Shown: one piece after another, positions 53,391-63,475 of the stretch
Position numbering within the stretch: the stretch's first letter is position 1
Layout of the letters: each line of letters starts with the position of its first letter
NCBI GenBank assembly: GCA_037447655.1
Contig: JBBHKE010002208.1
Span: 1-64,000 of the forward strand
Length of the DNA stretch: 64,000 nucleotides
Direction of reading: 5' to 3'
DNA from: Zygnema cylindricum
Lineage: Eukaryota; Streptophyta; Zygnematophyceae; Zygnematales; Zygnemataceae
Notes under the pieces: model-generated
Database searches by the model: none
What the model was told of the DNA's origin: nothing
The model's input: the letters and a program-made list of their open reading frames with translations, nothing else
Position numbers and translations under genes: made by a program

Positions 53391-54481
53391 GATAGTTAGG
53401 GTACTCTTTTTTGATTGGTTTAGAATAGCTATTAGGAGTTTTCAAGACTTAGAAAAATATTGAAAAGTCCTCTCTCTCCCAGAGGCCATATGTGCAAATA
53501 TGATGTCTTTGAACAGCCATAACGTAATGCTAAAGTGAGCAAATTCACTGATTCCTTTTGCAGCAGACTCATGGGAGTCCAGGCTACACAGGGATGTATA
53601 GAGTTTTTGCGTCCCAGGGTGAGACTTATTCATTTTCAAAGTCAAAAGTGCATATACTATCCTAGAGGCTTCATATAAGTTGGACATTCTATGTACCAAT
53701 GGAGGTCACACAATTACACTAGAGGGGGTGATAAGGTATTTTTTCCACCTCCCCACGCTTTTATTTCCCATGCGGGCTCCATTGCTTCTTTTGTTTTGCA
53801 TTCATTTCCCCGAGGGGATTTGGTGGCAGAAATGGGTATGGTTATTATCATAGGAAGCACGCGCATCGCGGGGGGCATTTGCAGGACTCATTCATCAACT
53901 AAGGTGGGCTCTGTGCCTCACCTTATATTTTCAGGCACGCTCGACACGGTTCAATATCTGAAAATATCTAAATAAACATTGTTTTGTAGTTTAGTGTAAT
54001 AAAAAATAGTGTTCAACTAACTAGGTTTTTGGAAAATAGTAATTAGGGTTTTTGAGGTACTAACAGTACAATAACGTACAGGTAGGATACTTTATCGTTA
54101 GTCAGGATAATAATCGCGATAATAGTTACCCAAATTAGTGTAGACCAGTAGATACACACTGTGAGTATATAACTTAGGACTTAGCCAATTTTGTAGTATC
54201 CAGTTTTGGGAATATTATTTTCTAAGGGCAGTGTTTGGGAAAATTTCAGACATCATGTCTTATGGTTTACTAAGTCGTTTGGATTTTAATTTTGGGAATT
54301 TTCAGTTTATTGTATTGTGTATCACTGTGGCAAATTTGAGGCATATTCGCCTTGTGAGTCATATTTTGTGTAAGCAAAAAGTTGGCTGTTGAGTAGGTGC
54401 TTAATAGCTTTTATTGTTTTCCATGTCTACTTCCACTACTACTGCTAGTCCTCCTCTTGCAACGGTGGTTGTAGAATAACA
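53391..54481 (+). repeat. 997-bp block, second copy, and end of the CopE2 LTR
   Basis: 53391-54387 repeats 51866-52862. After it the CopE2 LTR continues to its natural end GTAGAATAACA at 54481, including the LTR-encoded Gag start ATGTCTACTTCC near 54422. Confidence 0.9.
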
Positions 54482-54607
54482 TGTTTTATATTGTAGATTT
54501 TCAGTTTTGGCCATGCCACCCTTTTGTACCTTGGACTCAGATGGGATACCATCGTGCTTTTTAATTTATCCTGCTTTTTCAAATAAGTAATTATTTGAAT
54601 TGCATAA
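54482..54607. other. Short spacer before CopA2
   Basis: 126 bases with no recognised feature. Confidence 0.5.
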
Positions 54608-55498
54608 TGAAATTCTGTGGTCTCCATTGACCCACAGAATGAGCAGCCTATGTAAAGCCTCTATGATAATATTTGGCCCTTCTACTTTCCCGCTGAATAA
54701 GCGCCGCCCAGGCACACAAATATTCTGACCACTCTCACCCTTGTGAGGACAAGACTCCCCTAAGTCAAACACAAAAAGAATCACTGAATTTGCTCCCCTG
54801 AGCAGTAAGTTATGGCTGGTCAAAGATGACACTTATAGTTACAAGCTCTCTTAGAGAGAGAGGTACCTAAATATTACTAAGTCTCGGTCTGCCTACTCAC
54901 GACTACCTACTACTAAACCGTAGTCCTATAGGAACACTATATAGTACAAAAAGGTACAATGGGCGATGTACTTATTGTACGACCATTGTACGACAAGGTC
55001 TACAAGGTGACACCTGTCAAATCGGAAGCCATGGTTCCTCCTCCCATCTTCTCCGGTATCAAATAATGTGGCGCCACGTGGCACCGCGTGACGTTATCTC
55101 CGTAGAAGCCAAAAAACTCACTTCGCGTGGCAGCTATAATGTCGGCCGTTAGATCAAAACATATTTTACATGGTTCAGATTCGCGTACATGCAGAAATTG
55201 TTTCTTTTAGTTAGTCTGCTGTTAATTAGTTGTTTTGTTAATGTTTGTATATTTATGAAACCCGTCACGTATATCGTTTCGTAACGCCTTAATGGTTAAG
55301 GCGTTAAGCTATAGGGAATCTAGAGGTCGCAGGTTCAAACTTAGAGACCTAGGCATCATTTTAGCAAAATACCCATTACTTCAAAAACTGCCACTTTCTA
55401 AATATGGCGGCAGCCATGGCGCGCCTTTGGTCCTCACTCTATTTCTTTAAAGCGAAACTAAAATAATGAAGTGAACTATTAATTACCTCTTTTCAACA
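54608..55498 (-). repeat. CopA2 3' LTR
   Basis: TGTTGAAAAGAGG... to CAGAATTTCA on the minus strand, 891 bp; polypurine tract GGAATTAAGGGGAG (minus, 55499-55512). Confidence 0.95.
55281..55362 (+). other. Antisense tRNA-like module in CopA2 3' LTR
   Basis: Plus strand: TAATGGTTAAGGCG, then AGGTTCAAACTT, then CATCATTTTAG. TGGTTAAGGCG matches an A-box consensus TRGYNNANNNG fully. Confidence 0.55.
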
Positions 55499-55511
55499 CT
55501 CCCCTTAATTC

Positions 55512-56003
55512 CTAGTCACTTTTCAATTTTAATCCATAGTTTTCTCTGCAATAAATCAACTTGAGGGAAGGCACTGCTTTTGTCATCATGTCTGCAATCA
55601 TATCTCTATCAGTTTTATGAACCAATTTAAAAATTTTATTTTCTACCTTCTCTCTGACAAAGCTTAGTCTAATATCCATATGCTTAGCTTTGAAGTGATG
55701 TTTCGGATTAGCTACAATAGAGATAGCAGCTTGATTATCACAAAAAACATTTTGAGTTCCAGACTTCATGAACCCAAGTTCTTCAAGAAGAGATTTAACC
55801 CACATTAATTCTTTGGTGGCAGCACACGAAGCCATGTATTTAGCCTCAATAGTGGACTGAGCAACTAATTTTTGTTGCTTGCTACTCCAACAACATGCAC
55901 CGGATCCAATTTGCAACACATATCCAGTCGTACACCTCCTTAAAGGCACATCTCCATAACTGGCATCACTCCAAGTGGTGATGTCAGTGTGCTCCCCTCC
56001 CAA
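55512..56003 (-). pseudogene. CopA2 RNase H
   Basis: 163 open residues directly after a stop that ends the RT frame (TTATGGTAACAT). SDASYGD, STIEAKYMASC (catalytic Glu kept, second Glu changed to Lys), FCDNQAAISI and MMTKAVPSLK. It belongs to the same polyprotein as the RT. Confidence 0.9.
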
Positions 56004-56006
56004 ATG

Positions 56007-56714
56007 TTACCATAATTCCCTTGTCCCCACCAGATACCTCATCACCCTTTTGGCAGCCTCCCAATCTCTCTTCCTTGGTTCATTTAGATTTCTACTAAGG
56101 ACACCTACAGCTGCAGCTATATCCGGACGGGTACAGTTCATAAAATAAATTAAACTGCCTACAATCTGCCGATAAGGGATATTTTCCATAAATTTTCTTT
56201 CTATCTCGTCCATCTCATCATTAATGATGAATATTCCTCCCTCTTCACTCCCCTCACTCACTTTTTTCAAATCCATGGGAGTAGTACATCCGTTTGCTTT
56301 CTCCATTTGAAATTTTTCTAGCATATTACCGATTGCTTCTTTTTGAGTGAGTCTTATAATTCTATTCCCTCTATCTCTCTCCATCTGAATTCCCAAAATG
56401 TACTTTGCTTCGCCAAGATCTTTCATATCAAAACTGCTTCTAAGATCCCGTTTTAGTTTGTTAATTTTATCTAAGGACTTGCTTAAGACTAACAAATCAT
56501 CCACATAAATAGCGATAAATATCACTCCATTCTCATCCTCAAATAAATATATAGAGTGATCTGAACTAATTCTGATATACCCCAAACCGGTCAGAAATTC
56601 GTCGAGCTTTATATTCCACTGTGGCGGGGCTTGCTTAAGCCCATAGAGTGATTTTATCAGTTTGCAAACTTTGTTTTCTCCCCCACTTTCCACGAATCCT
56701 TCCGGTTGCCTCAT
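56007..56714 (-). pseudogene. CopA2 reverse transcriptase, second part
   Basis: 235 open residues from MRQPEGFVESG through YGLKQAPPQW, IAIYVDDLLVLSKS (YVDD intact), FDMKDLGEAKYILGIQ and the thumb (NGCTTPMDLKK) to FMNCTRPDIAAAVG. Separated from the upstream RT frame by a single TAG in the GELEEE stretch. Confidence 0.92.
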
Positions 56715-56729
56715 GTAAATTTCTTCTTC

Positions 56730-57494
56730 CTACTCTCCATGCAAAAAGGCAGTTTTAATATCCATCTGGTGGATTTCCATATCCTCCGCTGCGGCTATAC
56801 TTAAAAGGATTCTAACAGAAGGAAATCTGACTACAGGTGCAAAGGTTTCTTCGTAGTCTATCCCCTCTTTCTGTGTATAACCTTTTGCAACTAACCTAGC
56901 TTTGTACCTCTCAATGGTATTATCCGGGTTTAATTTAAGTTTAAACACCCACTTACATCCGATCGATTTTCGGTCCGGTGGACAATCTACCAACTCCCAT
57001 GTATTGGCTTCCATGATAGAGGCCATTTCTTCATTTATAGCTGTGATCCACCAGCTACTTTCTGCAGTGTTTATGGCCTCTAAGTATGTTTGAGGTTCAT
57101 CTGGGTGAGACATCTTTGTGAGTTGGTTATTTACTTGTCTTTCTTGAAGTCGTTTACTACTTCTTCTTCCCCCTTCAAAATCGGACGCCGGTATGGAAGG
57201 CATCCTTGGGTTTCCTTTTGGGAGATTTTCAGCTTCCCTATCTTCCAATTTCGGTGTCTCATCAAGTTCCTCATCGGTTTCCACTTCGTATTGTGGCGTT
57301 GCCTCGGATGTTGTCCTTTCCTCCTTCTCCTTTGGTAGATCTGCAGATTTTTCTTTTTCTCCCTCTTCCTTCTCTTCATTTTCAAAGTCAAAGTCAGAAA
57401 ATTGATCCGTTTCAAATCTGATTATGACTTCCTTATTATATTTGAATGGATCAATGGACTTCTCTTCATTCATCACCACTATGTGTTTTACCAA
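56730..57494 (-). pseudogene. CopA2 linker and reverse transcriptase, first part
   Basis: 254 open residues: acidic linker, [47 protein letters not shown], and [13 protein letters not shown] with the first catalytic Asp. Terminated by the TAG before the second RT part. Confidence 0.92.
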
Positions 57495-57955
57495 AATTAT
57501 ATCTCTTTTTTTTCAAGTCATACACTCGGTATCCTTTTGTGCTCTCATCATATCCTACAAGATATCTTGGTTTCCCTCTTCCCTCTAACTTCCATTTAGT
57601 CTTATCGGAATCCAAACTGTAGACTTGACTTCCGAACACTCTCAAACTAGACAAATCAGGCTTTCTTCCTGTCCACCTCTCATATGGAGTTTCCTCCTTA
57701 TTTGCTGAAGTTAGGACTCTATTTTTGATGAAATTTGCATAGTTCATAGACTCAGCCCAAAACTGCATCCCTATCCTCTTATCACTTAACATACTTCTGG
57801 ACATATCTCCTAAAGTTCTATTCACTCTTTCTGCTACTCCATTTTGTTCCGGATAATAGGGAACAGTTTTCTCATGATGAATTCCTTCTTCTTTAAGATA
57901 TTCTTCAAAATCCCTTGAGGTGTATTCTTTCCCATTATCACTTCTTATCTCTGCA
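57466..57955 (-). pseudogene. CopA2 integrase, lacking its N-terminal part
   Basis: Starts at IRSDNGKEYTS (second catalytic Asp), continues EQNGVAERVNRT (Glu) and frame 57466-57825 with WTGRKPDLSSLRVFGSQVYSL and GYDESTKGYRVYD. The HHCC finger and first Asp are missing because of the deletion at about 57950. A frameshift near 57507 separates it from the linker. Confidence 0.9.
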
Positions 57956-59212
57956 CATATGCATTGAAGCCCGTGAGTCTATGATCCACCCATCCTCGGG
58001 TGGATCCCTCTTACCTCCGAAAGCACACTTTTGTCTCCGTGGAATGTCGACATGCTTTTCAGTGTTTTTCGGATTAAGGAGAAGCTCCTCAAGCTCCTCT
58101 TCAGGTTCAGTTTTTTCTTCCACTTCCTCATCAAGAACTTGAGTCAGGAAAGCCTTTTTCTTTCCTCCGTCCTTTGAGGTTCCTTGACCATCTTTCAGTC
58201 GAAGATCTGCAAGTCTGACACAATCTGCCATATAGTGTCCCGTTTTCTTGCAGAAGTGACATAATCCTCCTCGAGAAGTTCCTCTCCCCTGTCTATCAAA
58301 TCTGCCACCTCCTTGTCCTCTTCCACCAAAGTTTCGATAGGGATCTTTCCCTCTCCCCTCATCACGCTTCCGCCAATCAGCTCCTGCAGACAATGCTTGA
58401 ACACTTGGACTCCCTCTCCTAAGCTCTATGGTGCTTTCTTTCACTAAAATCATTCCCACAGTGTCATCCCAATTCCAATTGCTATCTCCTATGTCCTGCA
58501 ATCGGTTAATGATATTCTCATACTCTTCAGGTAGTTTCATCATTAATGTGTTCACTCTTTGTCTCTTAGACCATGAGTTACGTGCACTCTCTAACTCTCC
58601 AAACAATGCTCCTAAATCATTGCAATAATTATCCATACTTCCTCCCTTATAAGTATAAGCTGCAATCTTATTTTTTGCCAACTGTTGCTGCTGCAATGAT
58701 CCACTCTTATATTTGTTAACTAGTGATATCCAAATCTGAGATGAAGATTTGACATGCATAAGGGGAAAGGCAATGCCCTTTGCTACACTTTTAAGAATTA
58801 AGAGCTTAGCAACCTTGTCTTTGTAGTTCCACTTTTCATACTCTGATCTTTCAGTCTGAACCCTTGTCGTTGTTGCTGGTGGTGCTGCTGTCGGTATCGC
58901 CTTCGGCAATGGTGTTACTTGAGTTGCAACTCCTTCCTTTTCTCCTTCCATGACAATCTCTTCTCCTTCGTCATCTTCATCCTCGGTGATGGTGGCAGCT
59001 CTTCTACCAACTGTAGAGGCGGAGGTGCCAGAAAAACGTGTCCCTCCAAACCCAGGTGGAGGTGGGCATCGAATTTGTCCAAACACTATGCCCCATAGAT
59101 GCTTCTCAAATAGTTCTCCCTCCATCATCATTTCCCAATAAAGAAAGTCTGATCCATCAAATATTGGCACCCTAGAGGGTGGGCCCATAACCTGAAATTC
59201 TGTGGTCTCCAT
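57938..59212 (-). CDS. CopA2 Gag-protease frame
   Basis: 424 open residues. The ATG at 59212 lies 20 bases inside the 5' LTR; the first six codons are LTR, codons 7-12 cover the PBS, and a second in-frame ATG (M9) is in the PBS itself. Domains: PIFDGSDFLYWEMM (16-29), Gag core about 125-280, Arg/Gly-rich stretch 281-314, CCHC knuckle C318/C321/H326/C331, acidic linker, protease loop WIIDSRASMHMC (D412). DSG is DSR, so protease activity is doubtful. The frame ends at the deletion joint. Confidence 0.95.
   Translation of the reverse strand: METTEFQVMGPPSRVPIFDGSDFLYWEMMMEGELFEKHLWGIVFGQIRCPPPPGFGGTRFSGTSASTVGRRAATITEDEDDEGEEIVMEGEKEGVATQVTPLPKAIPTAAPPATTTRVQTERSEYEKWNYKDKVAKLLILKSVAKGIAFPLMHVKSSSQIWISLVNKYKSGSLQQQQLAKNKIAAYTYKGGSMDNYCNDLGALFGELESARNSWSKRQRVNTLMMKLPEEYENIINRLQDIGDSNWNWDDTVGMILVKESTIELRRGSPSVQALSAGADWRKRDEGRGKDPYRNFGGRGQGGGRFDRQGRGTSRGGLCHFCKKTGHYMADCVRLADLRLKDGQGTSKDGGKKKAFLTQVLDEEVEEKTEPEEELEELLLNPKNTEKHVDIPRRQKCAFGGKRDPPEDGWIIDSRASMHMCRDKK
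59178..59192 (-). promoter_or_regulatory. CopA2 primer-binding site, perfect half-tRNA-iMet site
   Basis: Minus strand GGTTATGGGCCCACC, an exact 15-base complement of the plant initiator tRNA-Met sequence GGTGGGCCCATAACC (anticodon arm). It follows LTR end TTTCA with no gap. Confidence 0.85.
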
Positions 59213-60078
59213 TGACCCACAGAATGAGCAGCCTATGTAAAGCCTCTAGGATAATATTTGCCCCTTCTACTTTCCCGCTGAATAAGCGCCGCCCAGGCAT
59301 ACAAATATTCTGACCACTCTCACCTTTGTGAGGACAAGACTCCCCTGAGTCAAACGCAAAAAGAATCATTGAATTTGCTCACCCGAGCAGTAAGTTATGG
59401 CTGGTCAAAGATGACCTTTATAGTTACAAGCTCTCTTAGAGAGAGAGGTACCTAAATATTACTAAGTCTCGGTCTGCCTACTCACGACTACCTACTATTA
59501 AACCCTAGTCCAATAGGAACACTATAAAGTACAAGAAGGTACAATGGGCGATGTACTTATTGTACAACCATTGTACGACAAGGTCTACAAGGTGACACCT
59601 GTCATATCGGAAGCCATGGTTCCTCCTCCCATCTTCTTCGATATCAAATAATGTGGCGCCACGTGGCACCCCGTGACGCTATATCCGTATGCCGCCAAAA
59701 AGCTCACTTCGCGTGGCGGCTATAATGCCGGCCGTCCGATCAAAACATATTTTACACGGTTCAGATTCGCGTACATGCAGAAATTGCTCCTTTTGGTTAG
59801 TCTGCTGTTAATTAGCTGTTTTGTTAATGTTTATATATTTATGAAACCCGTCACGTGTATCGTTTCGTAACGCCTTAATGGTTAAGGCGTAAGGCTATAA
59901 ATAATTGGTATAGGTTCAAATCTAGACCTAGGCATCATTTTAGCCAAAATACCCTAAACTGCAAAAACTGCCACTTTCTAAATATGGGGGCAGCCATGGC
60001 GCGCCTTTGGTCCTCACTCTCTTTCTTTAAAGCGAAACTAAAATAGGGAAGTGAACTATTAATTACCTTTTTTCAACA
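59193..60078 (-). repeat. CopA2 5' LTR
   Basis: 886 bp, TGTTGAAAAAAGG... to CAGAATTTCA (minus). TATA-like CTTGTACTTTATAG near 59521-59534. Its outer edge cuts a non-LTR retrotransposon. Confidence 0.95.
59866..59940 (+). other. Antisense tRNA-like module in CopA2 5' LTR
   Basis: Plus strand: TAATGGTTAAGGCG, then AGGTTCAAATCT (9 of 11 to the B box), then CATCATTTTAG. Confidence 0.55.
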
Positions 60079-61258
60079 AGCCCGAATCCTGTGGACCACG
60101 GCCTCACAACCCCCTTTCGTGGCCACTCCAAACTGATGAGGAGAAAAGTAATCATGTAAAGCTGGTTAGAGCTGGAGACTTATCGCACGAGCCACGAATC
60201 AATATAAAACCTCTCCCACAGCGATAAGGCGGATCCCACCATTAGGTTTGTCGACTGCCACAAGGCGGGACGCTATGAGAAGATCACAAATCTGAGGAGG
60301 AGCATCCCCACTAGAAATAAGGGAACATACTCGAAAAACCACATCGAACCCCTAGGGCACCCGATTCAATGGGCAAAACATTGCAAAACAATTCATACAC
60401 TGTGCCTTAGGGCCCCCCCTATAAAAGGTGAGGAGAAGAGCTAAGAGCCTTACTGAAAACCTCCCGATCCAAAGTAAAACACTCAAAAGGCTCAAAGGCG
60501 TGGATGGAAGGGGGTAAAGGGGAAGGGGCAAGTGGGTGGAGAGCTCGAAGAACCTCAATAGTGGAAGAAGATCCGGGGGCAGGGGTGAATGGATGTAGGG
60601 ACCGAACCGCTCGAGAAAGCTCACCAACACGGCCTAAGTGAATTGCTCGACGATAAGAGGCCGGGACATATGATGTCCTAGGTGGATGATGAGGTATGAA
60701 AGAGGTGCTCGATACCCGATCCTCATGCTGGACGTGGAGGGCCTTCCAATCACCACAAAGGAATTGCCGACAACGGGCCATAGTTTCTCTAGCCCCAGTG
60801 CCCCCTCCACGACCTGGAAGGACTAGCACCCAGAGAGAGAACATAAGAAGAAGGTGCCAAGGAGCTATGTCCGTCGGGTTTGAAGAAATATGGGACAAAA
60901 GGAGGTGGTGGGCATTTGGTACTATTGTCCTGACGGCCATAGGAATACGCGTGTGTAATTGCGGGCAAGGGGCTCCCAAATCGTAAGCCCCTAAAACATC
61001 CAACTCACGGATGAAATTCCAATCCTCATCTGTGGGGCCGGACGGGTGTGTGGTCGACGACGATTGATAAGAGGTGATAGAGAAAGGACCACCCAAGGTT
61101 ATGGAAGGTCGAAAACTCCGTGTATGAACGGAAATACCGGCCACAGCGGAAAAGAGCTTGTGACACCCAAGACATTCTAACCGCCTAGAAGGTTTACGAG
61201 GTTTGGGTAGAGGTGGGGGAGGGAGAACGGAATGAGAAGGGCTTCCTGACATGGTCAA
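60079..61258 (-). pseudogene. Non-LTR retrotransposon: N-terminal region and start of RT
   Basis: Frame 60419-61258 (279 residues): Pro/Ser-rich start, a zinc finger with C29-x2-C32 and H45, and a conserved pre-RT region near 131-175 (PWHLLLMFSLWVLVLP, then RCRQFLCGDW). In other frames downstream, 60212-60272 reads RLVAVDKPNGGIRLIAVGE, RT block 1 typical of this class, and 60095-60150 QFGVATKGGCEAVVH. The element ends at 60078 where CopA2 starts. The endonuclease type is unknown because the C-terminus is absent. Confidence 0.75.
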
Positions 61259-61660
61259 TAAGTGAAAGAAGCCATAGGAATTCGGAGGGTGAGAGGAAGT
61301 GAAAGGGAAAAAGAACCATGTGGGATGGATGGGGAAATTGATAGTGGGCCAGAATACAACATAAAGTTTGATGTTGGAAAAGAATGGGAGAGGTGGGGGA
61401 GCAAGGGGGGGGGGGGGGGTGGGTGGGTAGGGAGGGGAGAGGGTAAAAAAATGTATGTTTGATTTTTTTTGATTTTTTTTCCAAGTGATTGTATATGTGT
61501 GTGTGTGTGTGCGTGTTTGTGCGTATAATTTTTGGAACTCGCTATATGGGGGGATGGGGAATCAAGCGTTTCATGGGGAGGGCAGGGGAGCAGTGATGAC
61601 TTAAGGGGGTCACACCTTTGGTTTCGCCAATGTGCGTGGTGTTGGAGCGGTCGCGGGCCA
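61259..61660. repeat. Low-complexity and microsatellite region
   Basis: Upstream of the non-LTR element. Poly-G with GGGT repeats at about 61405-61440, T-rich stretch at 61460-61480, and a TG microsatellite at about 61494-61520. No gene seen. Confidence 0.8.
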
Positions 61661-61661
61661 G

Positions 61662-61919
61662 ATCCGGAGGTACAGGGATACGGGAAGTAGGAGCTGTTGC
61701 GTAGAGCTAGAGGAAAAGACGAAATAGAGGTCATCCGGAGGTACATGGCTACGGGAAGTAGGAGTTGTCTTGTAGTGCAAGAGGAAAAGACAAAATAGAG
61801 GAGATCCGGAGGTACACGGATGCGGGAAGTAGGAGCTGTCGCATAGTGCAGGAGGAAAAGACGAAATAGAGGAGATCCGGAGGTACATGAGGTAGGAGCT
61901 GTCGCGTAGTACGGGTATG
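61662..61919 (+). repeat. 71-bp minisatellite, about 3.6 copies
   Basis: Units beginning ATCCGGAGGTAC at 61662, 61733, 61804 and 61875, so the period is 71. Each contains GGAAGTAGGAG and GGAAAAGAC. The period is not a multiple of three. Confidence 0.92.
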
Positions 61920-62725
61920 GTTACATCAAGATGTCTCTGGAATAGCACGGACAACAAAATTTATGTATTACACTGGCCTCGGTTACATCGTGTATCGTCT
62001 GCAAACAAGTTTTTACATATGTGTTTTGATTTGAGTGGTTCATTCTAAGCTGACGATCAAATCTCTAAAATCGTCAGAGATTTGAAAACCAACCATTTTC
62101 GTAGGGAAGTCCGTGCTTGCGTATTACGTACGTGTACTTCGCAAGTGTACCGCGTCAATGTACCTCAACGATCCCTTCACTTTGTTGACTTTTAGGAAAA
62201 ACCGTATTTCTTTTCGACAAAGATTTTACGATCACCTTGTCCAAAGGCTCGTGACTTTGGAGACCTGTAAATTATTATTATTATTTTTTTTTAAAAGCCT
62301 CGATATATTGGCGATACGATATATTGACAATATATCGTGATATGTACCTTTTAGATATATCGAAGCGATAAATCGACTATCGGATTCCTAAATTAGATAC
62401 ATATCAAATATCGGCAAATGGTCCTCGATGCCCAACACCACAATTTATAGCCTGTATCAGAGGTCCCAAACAGTTAACTGAAACCATGACCCACCGTTAA
62501 CCGACCGCCCGCGCCGGATCCGGAACGGATTTGGTTGCCAAATTTTGGGGGTTGGGCGGTTATGGTCGGTTGATTCATCAGGAAAAAACAAATGGTCAGT
62601 TACGGTCGATCAGCCAAAAAACCAAAAAAAAGAAAAATTTGTCCCTATAATCTAACATTCTTGTACTTTGTACTCTTTGGTATTGTGGAAGTACGTGACA
62701 TCATGATTAAAGTCGCAATTCTCAC
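61920..62725. other. Unassigned sequence with ATATCG-rich segment
   Basis: No gene seen. At about 62295-62400 the words CGATATATTG and ATATCG recur and can fold. GTTAACCGACC near 62490 has inverted partners near 63098. Confidence 0.5.
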
Positions 62726-62970
62726 ACGGTACTGTAGTAACGCTATTCATTTCGCAAATCATAGGGAACGCGACAGAGCGTCGCAAATCGGACACAGTAG
62801 TACACTATTCATTTCGCAAATATTAGGCAACGCGACAAAGCGTCGCAAATTTGACACGGTACAGTAGTACACTATTCATTTCGCAAATCTTAGGGAACGC
62901 GACAAGGCGTCGCAAATCTGACACGGTAGTAACACTATTCATTTCGCAAATCTTAGGAAACGCGACAAAT
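62726..62970 (+). repeat. 62-67-bp tandem repeat, four copies
   Basis: CTATTCATTTCGCAAAT recurs at 62743, 62805, 62872 and 62935. Most units contain GCGAC...GTCGC, a short palindrome, and CACGGTA. Confidence 0.9.
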
Positions 62971-63475
62971 AGTAATTATTGGCTTATTCGTACGTCGTAC
63001 ATTGGTTAATTTTGTACTTTTTCGGTTACGGGCGGGCACGGTTAGTCGCGAAAAATCGAGATTCGGTTAATTTTTATTTTCGTAAACGCCGGTCGGTTAA
63101 CGGTTAACAATTTTGGAGCGTGACTTAACTCGGTCGGGCGTCGGTTACTCAGATTTTGAAAAAAAAAAACGGTCGGTTTCGGTTATTTAAAATTTTGACT
63201 TTTGCGACCTGTGGCCTGTATATACCGTATTGCCATGCCAGCGAATACCGTTACCTGAAACCGCCTGTACGCATACGGTACGCAACACTTCAGTACAGTA
63301 CAAATCATCGATATTCATTTGAAATCGTGATCTTGCCCGTTCTTTAGGAATGTACGGAGATCTTGGTTGTTTTTACGTATGTACAACAGAAAGAGATACG
63401 ATACGTGATGTGATACGTGTATCTTCATAATTCAAATGTGGGAAAACAATTGGAAACGCTGCATGCGGTTATTCC
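62971..63475. other. Unassigned sequence
   Basis: Repeated CGGTTAA words, poly-A at about 63160, no gene seen. Confidence 0.4.

Larger units (their letters stand above)
54608..60078 (-). mobile_element. CopA2: Ty1/copia element with an internal deletion
   Basis: LTRs 59193-60078 (5') and 54608-55498 (3'), perfect half-tRNA PBS, open gag, and fragments of integrase, RT and RNase H. Better preserved than CopA1 but missing about 735 bases of protease-integrase. No target duplication is visible (CATAA left, AGCCC right). Confidence 0.95.

Noticed and set aside
61255-61746. 163-residue proline-rich ORF on the minus strand
   Set aside because: It is the translation of poly-C, AC microsatellite and the 71-bp minisatellite.
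61662-62970. Regular repeats as a CRISPR array
   Set aside because: Units are contiguous tandem copies without unique spacers, and the context is eukaryotic.
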